Below are positions 17,116 through 26,687 of a stretch of 48,740 nucleotides of DNA, piece after piece (the stretch's first letter is position 1; each line of letters starts with the position of its first letter). Source of the stretch: Collinsella sp. AM17-1 (lineage in GTDB: Bacteria; Actinomycetota; Coriobacteriia; Coriobacteriales; Coriobacteriaceae). Location: NCBI RefSeq assembly GCF_003470665.1, contig NZ_QRJZ01000017.1, forward strand, positions 1-48,740. Reading direction: 5' to 3'. The translations under genes were made by a program, and so were the position numbers. The notes beneath the pieces were generated by a model. The model saw only the letters and a program-made list of their open reading frames with translations. It was not told where the DNA came from and did not search any database.

Positions 17116-17994
17116 TTAAAGATTCATGTTGCCGTGGATGTAGGGGGCGACCTCGGGGGAGATGTGTCCGCAGCCTAGGTTGCGCAGCGCGGACTCGATG
17201 GCGGCGGGCAGCGGGGTCTTTCCCTCGTCGTTGACCACGGTACCGCCGAGGGCGGCGATCTTGGCGACATCTGCCGGGGCGGCTTCGATATGCATGCAGC
17301 CGCCGACCAGGCGTGCGCGGACCTGCGCCAGGTCAAGATCGTGCAGATAATCCTCGCAGGCGCGGATTAAATCGACCTTCTCGCGCGTAAGCTCCTCGCC
17401 CGTGGGAATGCGCGTGGCCAAGCAGGCGCCTGCCGGCAGGTTCCAGACGGGGTAGCCCCATGCGCGCAGCAGCTCGCGCTCTTCGTCCTTGGTAAAGCCG
17501 ACCTCCATAAGGGGTGAGCGTACACCGAGCTCTTCTGCCGCACGCATGCCGGGGCGGTAGTCACCGCGATCGCTTGCATTGCTGCCATCGATGACGGTGG
17601 GAAAGCCGAGCGACTTGGCGTGGTTGACGATAGCGGTAAAGCCGGCGCGCTTGCAGTGGTAGCAGCGGTCGGCATCGTTGCAGGCTACCTGGGGGAGCTG
17701 CAGCTGATCGACCGAAAGATTGAGCACGGGGAGCATAAAATGCGGACCCTCATCGGTTTGTCCGTCAACGGACCGCTCAAACGAAGCCTGCTCGGGTGTG
17801 CCGATGAGCGGCGTGGTGAGATGGACGAGGAGGGTATTGGTAGGCATGATGCGGGCGCATACGGCGGCCAAAAAGCTGCTGTCAACGCCGCCGGAAAACC
17901 CGATAGCCACGCGCCCGTATGCCAAAAGCAGCTGTTCGAGCGCCGATAGCTTGTCTTGAAGCTCCTCTGCGGGTGCCGTGGTGTCTAAAATCAT
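17116..17994 (-). CDS. larE: ATP-dependent sacrificial sulfur transferase LarE
   Basis: LarE is an N-type ATP pyrophosphatase that adenylates the pincer-cofactor precursor and donates sulfur from its own cysteine; the cofactor (NPN) serves lactate racemase and related enzymes. The PP-loop SGGVDS is at residues 34-39. CNDADRCYHCKRAGF contains the cysteines around the sacrificial position, and NLPAGACLATRIPTGE is a conserved LarE segment. At 292 residues it has normal length. The ATG at 17994 is preceded by AAGGA. No larA, larB or larC is in the window, so partners must be elsewhere or the role may be a broader sulfur transfer. Confidence 0.88.
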   Translation of the reverse strand: MILDTTAPAEELQDKLSALEQLLLAYGRVAIGFSGGVDSSFLAAVCARIMPTNTLLVHLTTPLIGTPEQASFERSVDGQTDEGPHFMLPVLNLSVDQLQLPQVACNDADRCYHCKRAGFTAIVNHAKSLGFPTVIDGSNASDRGDYRPGMRAAEELGVRSPLMEVGFTKDEERELLRAWGYPVWNLPAGACLATRIPTGEELTREKVDLIRACEDYLHDLDLAQVRARLVGGCMHIEAAPADVAKIAALGGTVVNDEGKTPLPAAIESALRNLGCGHISPEVAPYIHGNMNL

Positions 17995-18090
17995 GAAACG
18001 ATCCTTATCGTTGAGTACTCGATCGAAAACTATAATCCTAATGCGTTACTTGCCATAAGACTTCTATCTATGTAACGAAAGTGCAATATG

Positions 18091-18107
18091 GTATATACGT
18101 TATATAC
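18091..18107. promoter_or_regulatory. Palindrome GTATATACGTTATATAC upstream of the HAD gene
   Basis: Perfect 7-bp arms GTATATA and TATATAC around CGT, 61 nt before the HAD-gene ATG in an AT-rich patch between two divergent genes. Its size and symmetry fit a dimeric-repressor operator; the regulator is unknown. Confidence 0.5.
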
Positions 18108-18167
18108 AAGTTGCCAAATGCGGTAGAGTTACGGCAATGCGACAGCGAGAGTTGATGGGGGACCGAT

Positions 18168-18818
18168 ATGATCAAGGCTGTTATTTTTGACATGGACGGA
18201 ACGCTGGTCGACACCGAGCGTCTGGGCATCAAGGCATGGAAAGCGCCCGCCGCTGAGCTGGGTGTCGCGATTGATGACACGCTGATTCATCAATTTATCG
18301 GTCGCACGCTGCCCGATGTCATGGACATCCTTGAGGCGCATTGCGGCAGTAGGGAAACCGCTGAGGCGATCTATGCCCGCCACAAGGAGATTCGCGACGA
18401 GATGGTCAAGACCGATCTGGAGCTTAAGGCCGGCGCTGCCGAGTGCATAGACGAGCTGCTGGCTGCGGGCTATCACGTAGGCCTTGCGACGTCGTCGCGC
18501 CTCGTTACGGCCGAGCGCAACCTTAAGATGGTTGGCCTCTTTGACAAGTTTGAAACGGTGACCTGCGGCGAGGACGTCGTGCACGGCAAGCCCGACCCCG
18601 AGATGTATCTGCTTGCCTGCGAGCGCGCGGGCTTTGCTCCCGAGGAATGTGCCGTGGTCGAGGATTCGCGCAACGGCTGCGTCTCGGGCATTACGGCTGG
18701 CTGCCACGTCTTTGCTGTCCCCGATATCGTGCCGCTGCCGCAGGACGTCGTGGACGGCTGCGAGGCCGTGCTCGATACGTTGTTCGATCTGACGGCGGCG
18801 GTCAAGGCCGTGCTCTAG
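18168..18818 (+). CDS. HAD-family phosphatase, beta-phosphoglucomutase-like
   Basis: This is a 216-residue haloacid dehalogenase superfamily member. Motif I is DMDGTLVDTE (residues 8-17) with nucleophile D8 and general acid D10. Motif II lies in GLATSSRLVTAERN, and motifs III/IV are GKPDPEMYLLACERAG and VVEDSRNGCVSGITAG. The helical cap between residues about 18 and 80 places it in subfamily I with beta-phosphoglucomutase and sugar-phosphate phosphatases. The substrate is unknown. The start at 18168 has a GGGG-type site. It converges with the LacI regulator across a perfect bidirectional terminator. Confidence 0.88.
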   Translation: MIKAVIFDMDGTLVDTERLGIKAWKAPAAELGVAIDDTLIHQFIGRTLPDVMDILEAHCGSRETAEAIYARHKEIRDEMVKTDLELKAGAAECIDELLAAGYHVGLATSSRLVTAERNLKMVGLFDKFETVTCGEDVVHGKPDPEMYLLACERAGFAPEECAVVEDSRNGCVSGITAGCHVFAVPDIVPLPQDVVDGCEAVLDTLFDLTAAVKAVL

Positions 18819-18857
18819 ACAATTGCGGTGTTGAAACGAGCAATTACCCACGTTTGC

Positions 18858-18905
18858 GCTTAAGCAAAAGGGGCCCGGCAATGGTCGGGCCCCTTTTGCT
18901 TAAGC
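18858..18905. terminator. Bidirectional terminator between HAD and LacI genes
   Basis: Perfect 20-bp arms (18858-18877 and 18886-18905) with an 8-nt loop. An AAAA run on the left and TTTT on the right let it work for both converging transcripts. Confidence 0.92.
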
Positions 18906-18931
18906 GGCGACTTGGCATACTTGCGCGCGTG

Positions 18932-20044
18932 CTATAGATACGCGCCCAGGTTGATGGCGGTGGCTTCGGCGTGGTTGCTTGCCTGGGTGCTGGCGCGTTC
19001 CAGCAGGAACGGCCGCACGAGTTCTTGGCGGTTGATGTCCTCGATGGCTGTGACCGCGGTGACGGTGCGCGCTGCAGAGCCGATGCGGACGTGCTTGGTC
19101 TTTGCCGGCGCCTTGTTCTCGATTTGCTCCATGAGCAATTGAACACCCTTGCGGCCAATTTCGTAGCCCGGCGGCGCCACGGTGGTAAGGGGGACCGACC
19201 CGCTCCAGGCAAGTGGATTGCCGTCGCAGCCGGCCACGCGGACCTGCTCGGGGACGGAGATGCCTTTGTCTATCAGCGCCGAGATAACGCCCGACGCCAG
19301 TACGTCGGTCAGGCCGATGACAAAATCGGGGCGCTCGTCGCCGGAGCGCTCGGCAATCTGGGCGCCGATGCTGTAGCCGTCGGCAGCGGTATTCCATTCG
19401 CCGGCGTCGATGACTTCGATCTTGATATCGGGGTGCAGGGCAAGGGCCTTGTGGATGCCAAGTACGCGCAGGGTGAGCTGCATAAATGCCGCTCTGCCCA
19501 CAACGGTGATATGGCGTGCGCCACGGGCAACGGCGAGCTCGGCGATAATGCGCCCCTGCGCCTCGTTGTCGGCGGCCACGTAGTAACCGGGTTCGGAACA
19601 GTGGATGTCCAGATGGACGATCGGCACGGGCATCTTGGTCATAGCGGGGTGCCAGTCGGGGGACGCCATGGGCTGAACCATGACGCCGGACATCTGCGTG
19701 CCCATAAAGTAGCGCAGGTAATGGTCCTGGAGAATGCCGTCGTTATCGGCGTTGGCGATGAGCAGGTCGTAACCGTGCTTGCGGGCCTCGTTATGGGCGC
19801 CGCTGGCAATTTGGAGCGAGAAGCCGTGATCAAGACGGGGGAGGACCAGGCCAAAGGACTTGGTGGTGCCGCCTGCGAGCTGACGGGCACTTTGGTTGGG
19901 CAGGTAGCCAAGGCGATTGATGGTCTCGTTGATGAGCTTGAGGGTCTCGGGGCGCAGCTTTTCGGGATGGTTGAGCGCGTTGGAAACCGTGCCCAACGAA
20001 ACCCCGGCCTCGCGCGCGACGTCGCTGATTTTTACCTTTGCCAT
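18932..20044 (-). CDS. LacI-family transcriptional regulator
   Basis: This is a 370-residue repressor-type regulator. The N-terminal helix-turn-helix and hinge read VKISDVAREAGVSLGTVSNA and continue to about residue 55 (GYLPNQSARQLAGG). The rest is a periplasmic-binding-protein-like sensor domain with GVMVQPMASPDW, VIGLTDVLASGVISALIDKG and a VAGCDGNPLAW segment. Such proteins usually sense sugars and control sugar genes; no sugar operon is next to it, so the target is unknown. The ATG at 20044 follows AAAGGGG. A much longer open frame continues upstream on this strand, but it runs through repeats and glmS antisense and is not coding. Confidence 0.93.
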   Translation of the reverse strand: MAKVKISDVAREAGVSLGTVSNALNHPEKLRPETLKLINETINRLGYLPNQSARQLAGGTTKSFGLVLPRLDHGFSLQIASGAHNEARKHGYDLLIANADNDGILQDHYLRYFMGTQMSGVMVQPMASPDWHPAMTKMPVPIVHLDIHCSEPGYYVAADNEAQGRIIAELAVARGARHITVVGRAAFMQLTLRVLGIHKALALHPDIKIEVIDAGEWNTAADGYSIGAQIAERSGDERPDFVIGLTDVLASGVISALIDKGISVPEQVRVAGCDGNPLAWSGSVPLTTVAPPGYEIGRKGVQLLMEQIENKAPAKTKHVRIGSAARTVTAVTAIEDINRQELVRPFLLERASTQASNHAEATAINLGAYL

Positions 20045-20079
20045 AGCGGCCCCTTTGATGCGTTTCAAGTACAAGCCAG

Positions 20080-20085
20080 ATTGTA
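20080..20085 (-). promoter_or_regulatory. Candidate -10 box TACAAT for the LacI regulator
   Basis: TACAAT on the minus strand, 35 nt before the ATG at 20044. The palindromic repeat at 20093-20131 covers the expected -35 position. Confidence 0.45.
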
Positions 20086-20092
20086 GCATCCC

Positions 20093-20131
20093 AAACCTAC
20101 CAAAAAGGGACAGGTTTATTTTGGCAGGTTT
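20093..20131. repeat. Palindromic repeat A, copy 2
   Basis: AAACCTACCAAAA (20093-20105), core AGGGACAGGTTTA, then TTTTGGCAGGTTT (20119-20131). The arms pair with one mismatch. It is the same family as 16904-16939, inverted. Confidence 0.82.
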
Positions 20132-20158
20132 ATCTGGGGAAACGCCGTTGCCAGCGCG

Positions 20159-20195
20159 ACCACCACGAAGGGGGCAGACACCTTTGTGGTGGTTT
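20159..20195. repeat. Palindromic repeat B, copy 1 (ACCACCACAAAG family)
   Basis: ACCACCACGAAG, core GGGGCAGACAC, then CTTTGTGGTGGTTT. The arms pair with one mismatch. Together with copy 2 at 20381 it brackets the tandem C palindromes. Confidence 0.8.
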
Positions 20196-20215
20196 GAGCT
20201 GCCTGGGCCTTCAAT

Positions 20216-20274
20216 TGTCTCGATCTGTAACACCTGGACGGCAAAACCGGCTCTACCTGTTACAGATCGAGACA
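20216..20274. repeat. Palindromic repeat C, copy 1
   Basis: TGTCTCGATCTGTAACA (20216-20232) and its perfect reverse complement (20258-20274) flank a 25-nt loop. Confidence 0.85.
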
Positions 20275-20296
20275 TAGTGCAGGGGCCGAACTGTAA

Positions 20297-20355
20297 TGTC
20301 TCGATCTGTAACACTAAGCCGGCTTCCGGAGCCCCAGATGTTACAGATCGAGATC
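20297..20355. repeat. Palindromic repeat C, copy 2
   Basis: The same 17-nt left arm (20297-20313), with the right arm matching at 15 of 17 (20339-20355), again with a 25-nt loop of different sequence. It is a tandem duplicate of copy 1 at an 81-nt offset. Confidence 0.85.
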
Positions 20356-20380
20356 TTTCGCTGGGACAGAGCGCCGCCCC

Positions 20381-20429
20381 GGTCCAAACCACCACAAAAG
20401 TGCCTGTCCCCATTGTGGCGGTTTGGACC
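20381..20429. repeat. Palindromic repeat B, copy 2
   Basis: Extended arms GGTCCAAACCACCACAA and TTGTGGCGGTTTGGACC flank AAGTGCCTGTCCCCA. There is one mismatch in 17 bp. Confidence 0.85.
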
Positions 20430-20504
20430 GGCTGGGCATGTGTGCATCGGGTGGTATCTAAGTTGAGATACCACTTCTGGTATATCAGCTTGCGCTTGCG
20501 TGAG

Positions 20505-20510
20505 TACAAT
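20505..20510 (+). promoter_or_regulatory. Candidate -10 box TACAAT for glmS
   Basis: A gTACAAT box 74 nt before the glmS ATG, downstream of the repeat cluster. The -35 is weak. Confidence 0.45.
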
Positions 20511-20584
20511 ACTCGAACGTTATACGTCTCAGCGCCCCCTGTGCGTGGACGTCTTGCAGTCACGCGAACGAAGGGATTTATCCT

Positions 20585-22432
<1,848 letters not shown>

Positions 22433-22455
22433 TTGGTTCCGCCGTTCTAACGACC

Positions 22456-22497
22456 AAGGCCCGGCTCCGCGTCATCAGACAGAGTCGGGCCTTTTTG
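22456..22497 (+). terminator. Terminator after glmS
   Basis: An 11-bp stem AAGGCCCGGCT (22456-22466) with AGTCGGGCCTT (22483-22493, one wobble), followed by TTTT. Confidence 0.85.
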
Positions 22498-22504
22498 TAC
22501 GGAG

Positions 22505-22543
22505 AAACCACCACAAAGGTGCCTGTCCCCTTTGTGGTGGTTT
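22505..22543. repeat. Palindromic repeat B, copy 3
   Basis: Perfect 15-bp arms (22505-22519 and 22529-22543) flank TGCCTGTCC. TTTTGGCAGG, an arm of family A, follows directly and touches the stop codon of the GntR gene. Confidence 0.85.
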
Positions 22544-22550
22544 TGGCAGG

Positions 22551-23282
22551 TTAGCGGAGCTTGCTGGTCTCGAAGTACTCGGGGAACTGGTCCAGAACCT
22601 CGGTTTGGTTGCGGAACATCATGTGCAGATGCTTGCTGACTAAAAAGCTCGCTTCGATGGGGTCGCGACCGGCGATAGCGCGGCGAATCTGCTTGTGCTC
22701 GTTCACGATGTCCCGATTGTCGAGAACCTGCGTGGCGGCGCGCAGCCAGCGGAAGCGCTCCAGGTCGGCATTGGTCTCTTCGAGCCACGACCAAACGGTG
22801 CTGCGACATGCGATGCTAAAAATCATGTGATGCATGAGGTTGTCGCTCAAAAAGAAGCCGATGCGATCCTCTTCGGCCATGGCTTTTTCCTGCAGCACGA
22901 TGGCGCGGTCGAGCTGCTCGATGCCGGCCGACGTGGCTCGCGCACAGCACTCCACAATCACCTGCTTTTCCAGATGTTCGCGGATGTAGCAGGCACTCTC
23001 GGCAAGGGTGAGGTTGATGGGTGAGACGTAGGTGCCGCTCTGGGGCACGGTGCGCACCAGGCCTTCCTGCGCCAAGCGAACCAAAGCCTCGCGCACGGGC
23101 GTGCGCCCCATATCCAGGTCGTCGCAAAGTTGCTTGACGCCCAGCTTTTCGCCCGGCTTGTAGTCCAGGTAGACGATTTTGCGTCGAATGGTGTGGTAGG
23201 ACTGGTCCTGTAGGCTCGTTTCCTGCTCGCCGACGTGCATCGATTCTTCCATAGCGCCTCGCAACTGTTCTATCAAACTCAT
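22551..23282 (-). CDS. GntR-family transcriptional regulator (FadR/FCD type)
   Basis: This is 243 residues with an N-terminal winged helix (about 28-95, containing LGVKQLCDDLDMGRTPVREA) and an all-helical FCD effector domain (about 105-235) with metal/ligand histidines in LMHHMIF and SKHLHMMF. FadR-type regulators sense small carboxylates or related metabolites. It is divergent from the YeiH-family gene across about 160 nt, so it probably regulates that gene or itself. The ATG at 23282 lacks a ribosome-binding site; an ATG at 23252 (MEESMHVG) with GAGG upstream is an alternative start. Confidence 0.88.
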   Translation of the reverse strand: MSLIEQLRGAMEESMHVGEQETSLQDQSYHTIRRKIVYLDYKPGEKLGVKQLCDDLDMGRTPVREALVRLAQEGLVRTVPQSGTYVSPINLTLAESACYIREHLEKQVIVECCARATSAGIEQLDRAIVLQEKAMAEEDRIGFFLSDNLMHHMIFSIACRSTVWSWLEETNADLERFRWLRAATQVLDNRDIVNEHKQIRRAIAGRDPIEASFLVSKHLHMMFRNQTEVLDQFPEYFETSKLR

Positions 23283-23445
23283 ATGTCAGTTGTTAATTAT
23301 GCCGCGAATCAGCTCTCCGCGGTGGGTAATTCGGCTGTTGCCCAAGAACTATTGCGGCATCTTAGTCTGTGTTTGCGCAAGGCTGCGCTCAATGTTGCCG
23401 TATCATAAGCCGTCGCAAACGTGAAATAGAAAGAAGGAATCCCAT

Positions 23446-24480
23446 ATGCAACTGGCAAATATCGTACGCGAGCGCTGGAAGGGTGTCTTGTTCTGCCTGA
23501 TCATCGCTGCCCCCGCGACGTTGCTCGGCAAACAAATTGAGGTGGTCGGCGGTCCGGTATTCGCCATCCTCTTTGGCATGGTCCTGGCGCTCGTCTTTCC
23601 CAAGAATCGTCGCGAACAGCTCGCCGCCGGCGTCACCTATACGTCTAAAAAAGTCTTGCAGTACGCGGTAATCCTGCTTGGCTTTGGCATGAACCTCTCG
23701 CAGATTCTGTCCAAGGGCGCCCAGTCGCTGCCGATTATCGTGGCGACAATCTCGACTTCGCTTGTCATTGCCTTTGTGCTCTGCCGCGTTATGAACGTGC
23801 CGGGTAAGATCGCGACGCTTGTGGGTGTGGGCTCGTCGATTTGCGGCGGTTCTGCCATCGCCGCGACCGCGCCCGTCATCGATGCCGACGATCGCGAGAT
23901 TGCCCAGGCCATTTCGGTCATCTTCCTGTTTAACGTTATCGCGGCGCTCGTGTTTCCGACGCTCGGCGGTATGCTCGGGCTGACAGACGAGGGCTTTGGC
24001 CTGTTTGCCGGCACCGCCATCAACGACACCTCGTCCGTAACGGCTGCGGCGAGCGCCTGGGACAGCATGCATCCCGGCGCCAATGTGCTCGAGAGCGCCA
24101 CGGTGGTCAAGCTCACCAGAACGCTGGCCATTATCCCCATCACGTTGGTCCTCGCATGCTGGCAGATGCATCTGGCGCGCAAGGCCGGCGGCGACGCTAA
24201 AAGCACGTTCTCGCTTAAACGCGCGTTTCCCATGTTTGTGCTGTTCTTTGTGCTGGCGAGCGTGATCACCACGGTGCTTCAGCTTCCCGCGTCCTTTACG
24301 GCGCCCATCAAGGAGCTTTCGAAGTTCTTTATCGTGATGGCCATGGCGGCTATTGGCTTTAATACCGATATCGTCGAGCTGGTCAAAAAGGGCGGCAAGC
24401 CCATCGCGCTGGGCTTTTGCTGTTGGATTGGCATTGCGTGCATGAGCTTGGGAATGCAGCACGTGCTGGGAATCTGGTAG
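23446..24480 (+). CDS. YeiH-family putative sulfate exporter (conserved membrane protein)
   Basis: This is a 344-residue integral membrane protein with about ten hydrophobic segments. It matches the UPF0324/YeiH family (Cons_hypoth698) through KVLQYAVILLGFGMN, VGVGSSICGGSAIAATAPVI, GLFAGTAINDTSSVTAAASAW and the C-terminal FFIVMAMAAIGFNTDI. The family is annotated as a putative sulfate exporter; direct evidence is thin. Starts at ATG 23446 with AGAAGGAAT upstream. Its neighbours are a divergent GntR/FCD regulator and, downstream, a degenerate NtrC-like protein. Confidence 0.88.
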   Translation: MQLANIVRERWKGVLFCLIIAAPATLLGKQIEVVGGPVFAILFGMVLALVFPKNRREQLAAGVTYTSKKVLQYAVILLGFGMNLSQILSKGAQSLPIIVATISTSLVIAFVLCRVMNVPGKIATLVGVGSSICGGSAIAATAPVIDADDREIAQAISVIFLFNVIAALVFPTLGGMLGLTDEGFGLFAGTAINDTSSVTAAASAWDSMHPGANVLESATVVKLTRTLAIIPITLVLACWQMHLARKAGGDAKSTFSLKRAFPMFVLFFVLASVITTVLQLPASFTAPIKELSKFFIVMAMAAIGFNTDIVELVKKGGKPIALGFCCWIGIACMSLGMQHVLGIW

Positions 24481-24746
24481 AGAAGTAGCCAGTTTGCGTG
24501 TTGGCTGCTGGTGAGCGCATTCTCACGGTGGAGCGATAGGAGCTCTTGCGGGTATGGCTTGTCCGCAGGTTTATAGGTCCCGAAGAGCTCTTATCGCCCC
24601 GCCAGGATGGCGATGCGGGGCAACACCTATACTCGCAGGACGGCGCTCTCTGCCCTATAGTGTTTGGTGAGCAATATCGTTCAATTTTGAAACACTCGGT
24701 CGTACGACCGTCGGCGGCTGCACGTCGTCACGGACAGGGGCAAATC
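24481..24746. other. Structured intergenic region before the NtrC-like gene
   Basis: 266 nt without a gene. It contains a GTAGCCA/TGGCTGC hairpin, then a strong imperfect inverted repeat whose left arm is GATAGGAGCTCTT (24535-24547) and right arm AAGAGCTCTTATC. The helix extends inward by CGGG/CCCG with one bulge. A second hairpin, CCCCGC/GCGGGG, follows near 24597-24620. It could be the YeiH-gene terminator plus a structured leader. Confidence 0.55.
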
Positions 24747-25964
24747 ATGGATAGCGATGCCAAGCTGAACATCTTGACCGAGGCCCTGGCTGCTGCCGGG
24801 GCCTCGGCATTGGCAATCGATGCGCGTGGGGACGTCGCGATTTCGACCATGAATGACGCGGCGCTTGAGCGGGATGTGGCGGCTTTTGTTGCCGAACGCC
24901 TCGACCGTATAGGAGACGGCGCGCGTCTGGTTATGGGGCGTGCGGGTACGCGTCTGAGCCTGACCGTTCGCCCCACCGACAAAGAGGGCGGGGGCCTTTG
25001 GGTCGCCGTGGTCCGCGAGGTGCGCGGCGCCGCGGCGCATGCGGGCATCGAGTGGCTCAACGCCGACGAAGTTGAGGCCCGCTACGAATCGAGCGCGTAC
25101 GGCATCGTTGAAGGTGCCGCTGCGGTAGCCGCACCGGTTGCCGAGAGCTATGCGCGCGGGGTGCCCCTTATGCTCGAGGGCGAGTTGGGCGCGGGCCAGG
25201 CCGAGATCGCCATGCGCCTCTATCTGGATGGCCCTTTTGCCGATCAACCCTTTGTTTCCGTCGCGCTCGATGAGCTCACCGAGCGCGGTTGGCGCCATGT
25301 GCTCAAAAGCGCCGAATCGCCGTTGTTCCAAACGGGGCTGACCCTTTGCATTGAGGGCTGGAACGCGGTTGGCCCCCAGCGCCTCCGCGAGCTCGTTTCC
25401 ACGATGGCCGACACCGCGTTGGCGACGCGCTGCCATGTGGTGCTGACAGCGAATGACATGCCGGGCGGCGGCGAAAGTGATCAAGCCGCCTTTGTGACCG
25501 AGCGTTTCGCCTGCGCGGTGAGCGTGGCGCCGGCGATTGCCGAGCAGGGAGCCGCGTCGACAAAGGTTGCGCGCTATTTGGAATATCTCGCTGATGCATT
25601 TGGGACGGCAGCACCCACGCTGTCCGCCGCGGCGACGAAGGCGCTCGATGCTTACCGCTGGCCGCGCAACTATCTGCAGCTCCGCGAGGTCTCGGAACGA
25701 CTGTATATATTGGTGGGGGCGGGCACGGTGGACCGCGCTGTGGCGGAGGAAGTGCTCGCCCAAGAGGACGTGATTAAGACCGCAACCTTTGGCGCCCCGA
25801 CACTCGAAAGTGACCTGTATATCCTGCGACCGCTGGCCGATACCGAGCGAGATATCGCGCATCTGGTTGTAGATCATCTACACGGCAACCGAACCCGTGC
25901 GGCGGAGGTGCTGGGCATAAGCCGTACAACGCTGTGGCGCTTGCTGAAGGACGATGACCGTTGA
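24747..25964 (+). CDS. Degenerate NtrC-like regulator with Fis-type DNA-binding domain
   Basis: This 405-residue protein looks like a sigma-54 activator that has lost its ATPase motifs. The C-terminus is a clear Fis-type helix-turn-helix: HLHGNRTRAAEVLGISRTTL. Before it, YRWPRNYLQLREVSERLYIL corresponds to the WPGNVRELxNVIER element of NtrC proteins. The Walker A position reads GELGAGQAE instead of GExGTGKE, the GAFTGA loop is missing, and the Walker B acidic pair is not visible. Actinobacteria generally lack sigma-54, so it may bind DNA as a simple regulator. I chose the ATG at 24747 (AGGGG upstream). The target is unknown. Confidence 0.75.
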   Translation: MDSDAKLNILTEALAAAGASALAIDARGDVAISTMNDAALERDVAAFVAERLDRIGDGARLVMGRAGTRLSLTVRPTDKEGGGLWVAVVREVRGAAAHAGIEWLNADEVEARYESSAYGIVEGAAAVAAPVAESYARGVPLMLEGELGAGQAEIAMRLYLDGPFADQPFVSVALDELTERGWRHVLKSAESPLFQTGLTLCIEGWNAVGPQRLRELVSTMADTALATRCHVVLTANDMPGGGESDQAAFVTERFACAVSVAPAIAEQGAASTKVARYLEYLADAFGTAAPTLSAAATKALDAYRWPRNYLQLREVSERLYILVGAGTVDRAVAEEVLAQEDVIKTATFGAPTLESDLYILRPLADTERDIAHLVVDHLHGNRTRAAEVLGISRTTLWRLLKDDDR

Positions 25965-26048
25965 GCGAGGCGCCCGTGACCGCGCGCGACGCGTGTGCTA
26001 CAGTCCAAAGCGTTATTGTTTCGATTTGGTTACGGCGTGCGAGGGCAT

Positions 26049-26624
26049 ATGGCTGAGACTGCAAAACCGAGCCGCAGAAGACGGAGCGCCGCGCCGGTTA
26101 ACCGACGCACGACATCGGTGACGTGGGGCAAACACGCCTCGGGATTTGATGGCTCGTTCAAGCGCACTAAATATGGCTATCCTTCGGCAAGCGCTCGCTT
26201 AGCCATGCAGGCCGAGTCGTCGCTGTGGGGCCGCAAGCGCGTGGTGGGCTCAAAGCTCAAGCACGACGGAACGCTCGGTTACATCAGCCGCGGGGCGGCT
26301 CGTCGCAGCGGGCTCAATCCCGCCGGCTGGCATCGCTACGTGCCGATCGTGGTCGTCGTTGCAGTGATCGTCATCGCATTCGCTGCGCTTGGCTACGCCG
26401 GCGGCGGCGCCAACTTGGACGCAATGTTTAAATCGCCCGAGCTCGCGCATGTAGGTACAGAAGTTGTCGAGGGCGCACAGACCCAGACGGGCGTCGCGCC
26501 CCAGCGCGGAATCGTTGCGGCGGCCTCCACCATCGCCGATGCGCAAAAGGACGAGGACGAACGGGGCGACGGCGCCGAAACGGCCCAGACGAACGAAACG
26601 ACGACAACTCCATCGGCAAGATAA
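26049..26624 (+). CDS. Hypothetical single-pass membrane protein
   Basis: This encodes 191 residues of unknown function. Residues 1-95 are strongly basic and soluble (SRRRRSAAPVNRRTTSVTWG, later SLWGRKRVVGSKLKHDG). A helix of about 22 hydrophobic residues follows (YVPIVVVVAVIVIAFAALGY), then an extracytoplasmic tail of about 70 residues rich in Glu, Thr, Ala and Gln. The positive-inside rule predicts the N-terminus in the cytoplasm. The ATG at 26049 has a GAGGG site. It converges on the nitroreductase. Confidence 0.65.
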   Translation: MAETAKPSRRRRSAAPVNRRTTSVTWGKHASGFDGSFKRTKYGYPSASARLAMQAESSLWGRKRVVGSKLKHDGTLGYISRGAARRSGLNPAGWHRYVPIVVVVAVIVIAFAALGYAGGGANLDAMFKSPELAHVGTEVVEGAQTQTGVAPQRGIVAAASTIADAQKDEDERGDGAETAQTNETTTTPSAR

Positions 26625-26687
26625 GTTGCGAGTGGGGTGGCTAAAATAGCCCCGTCCCAAATTAGCTACCCCTATGACGCTCCTGGG

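Noticed and set aside
16795..17178. 127-codon open frame between nuclease and larE
   Set aside because: It crosses a palindromic repeat and two hairpins, overlaps the larE end, and has no ribosome-binding site or domain.
20093..20429. CRISPR array
   Set aside because: The repeats are palindromic units of several families with irregular spacing, no uniform repeat-spacer pattern and no cas genes.
20430..20584. Possible glmS ribozyme upstream of glmS
   Set aside because: The region is too short after the repeats, and no ribozyme core or pseudoknot sequence is recognisable.
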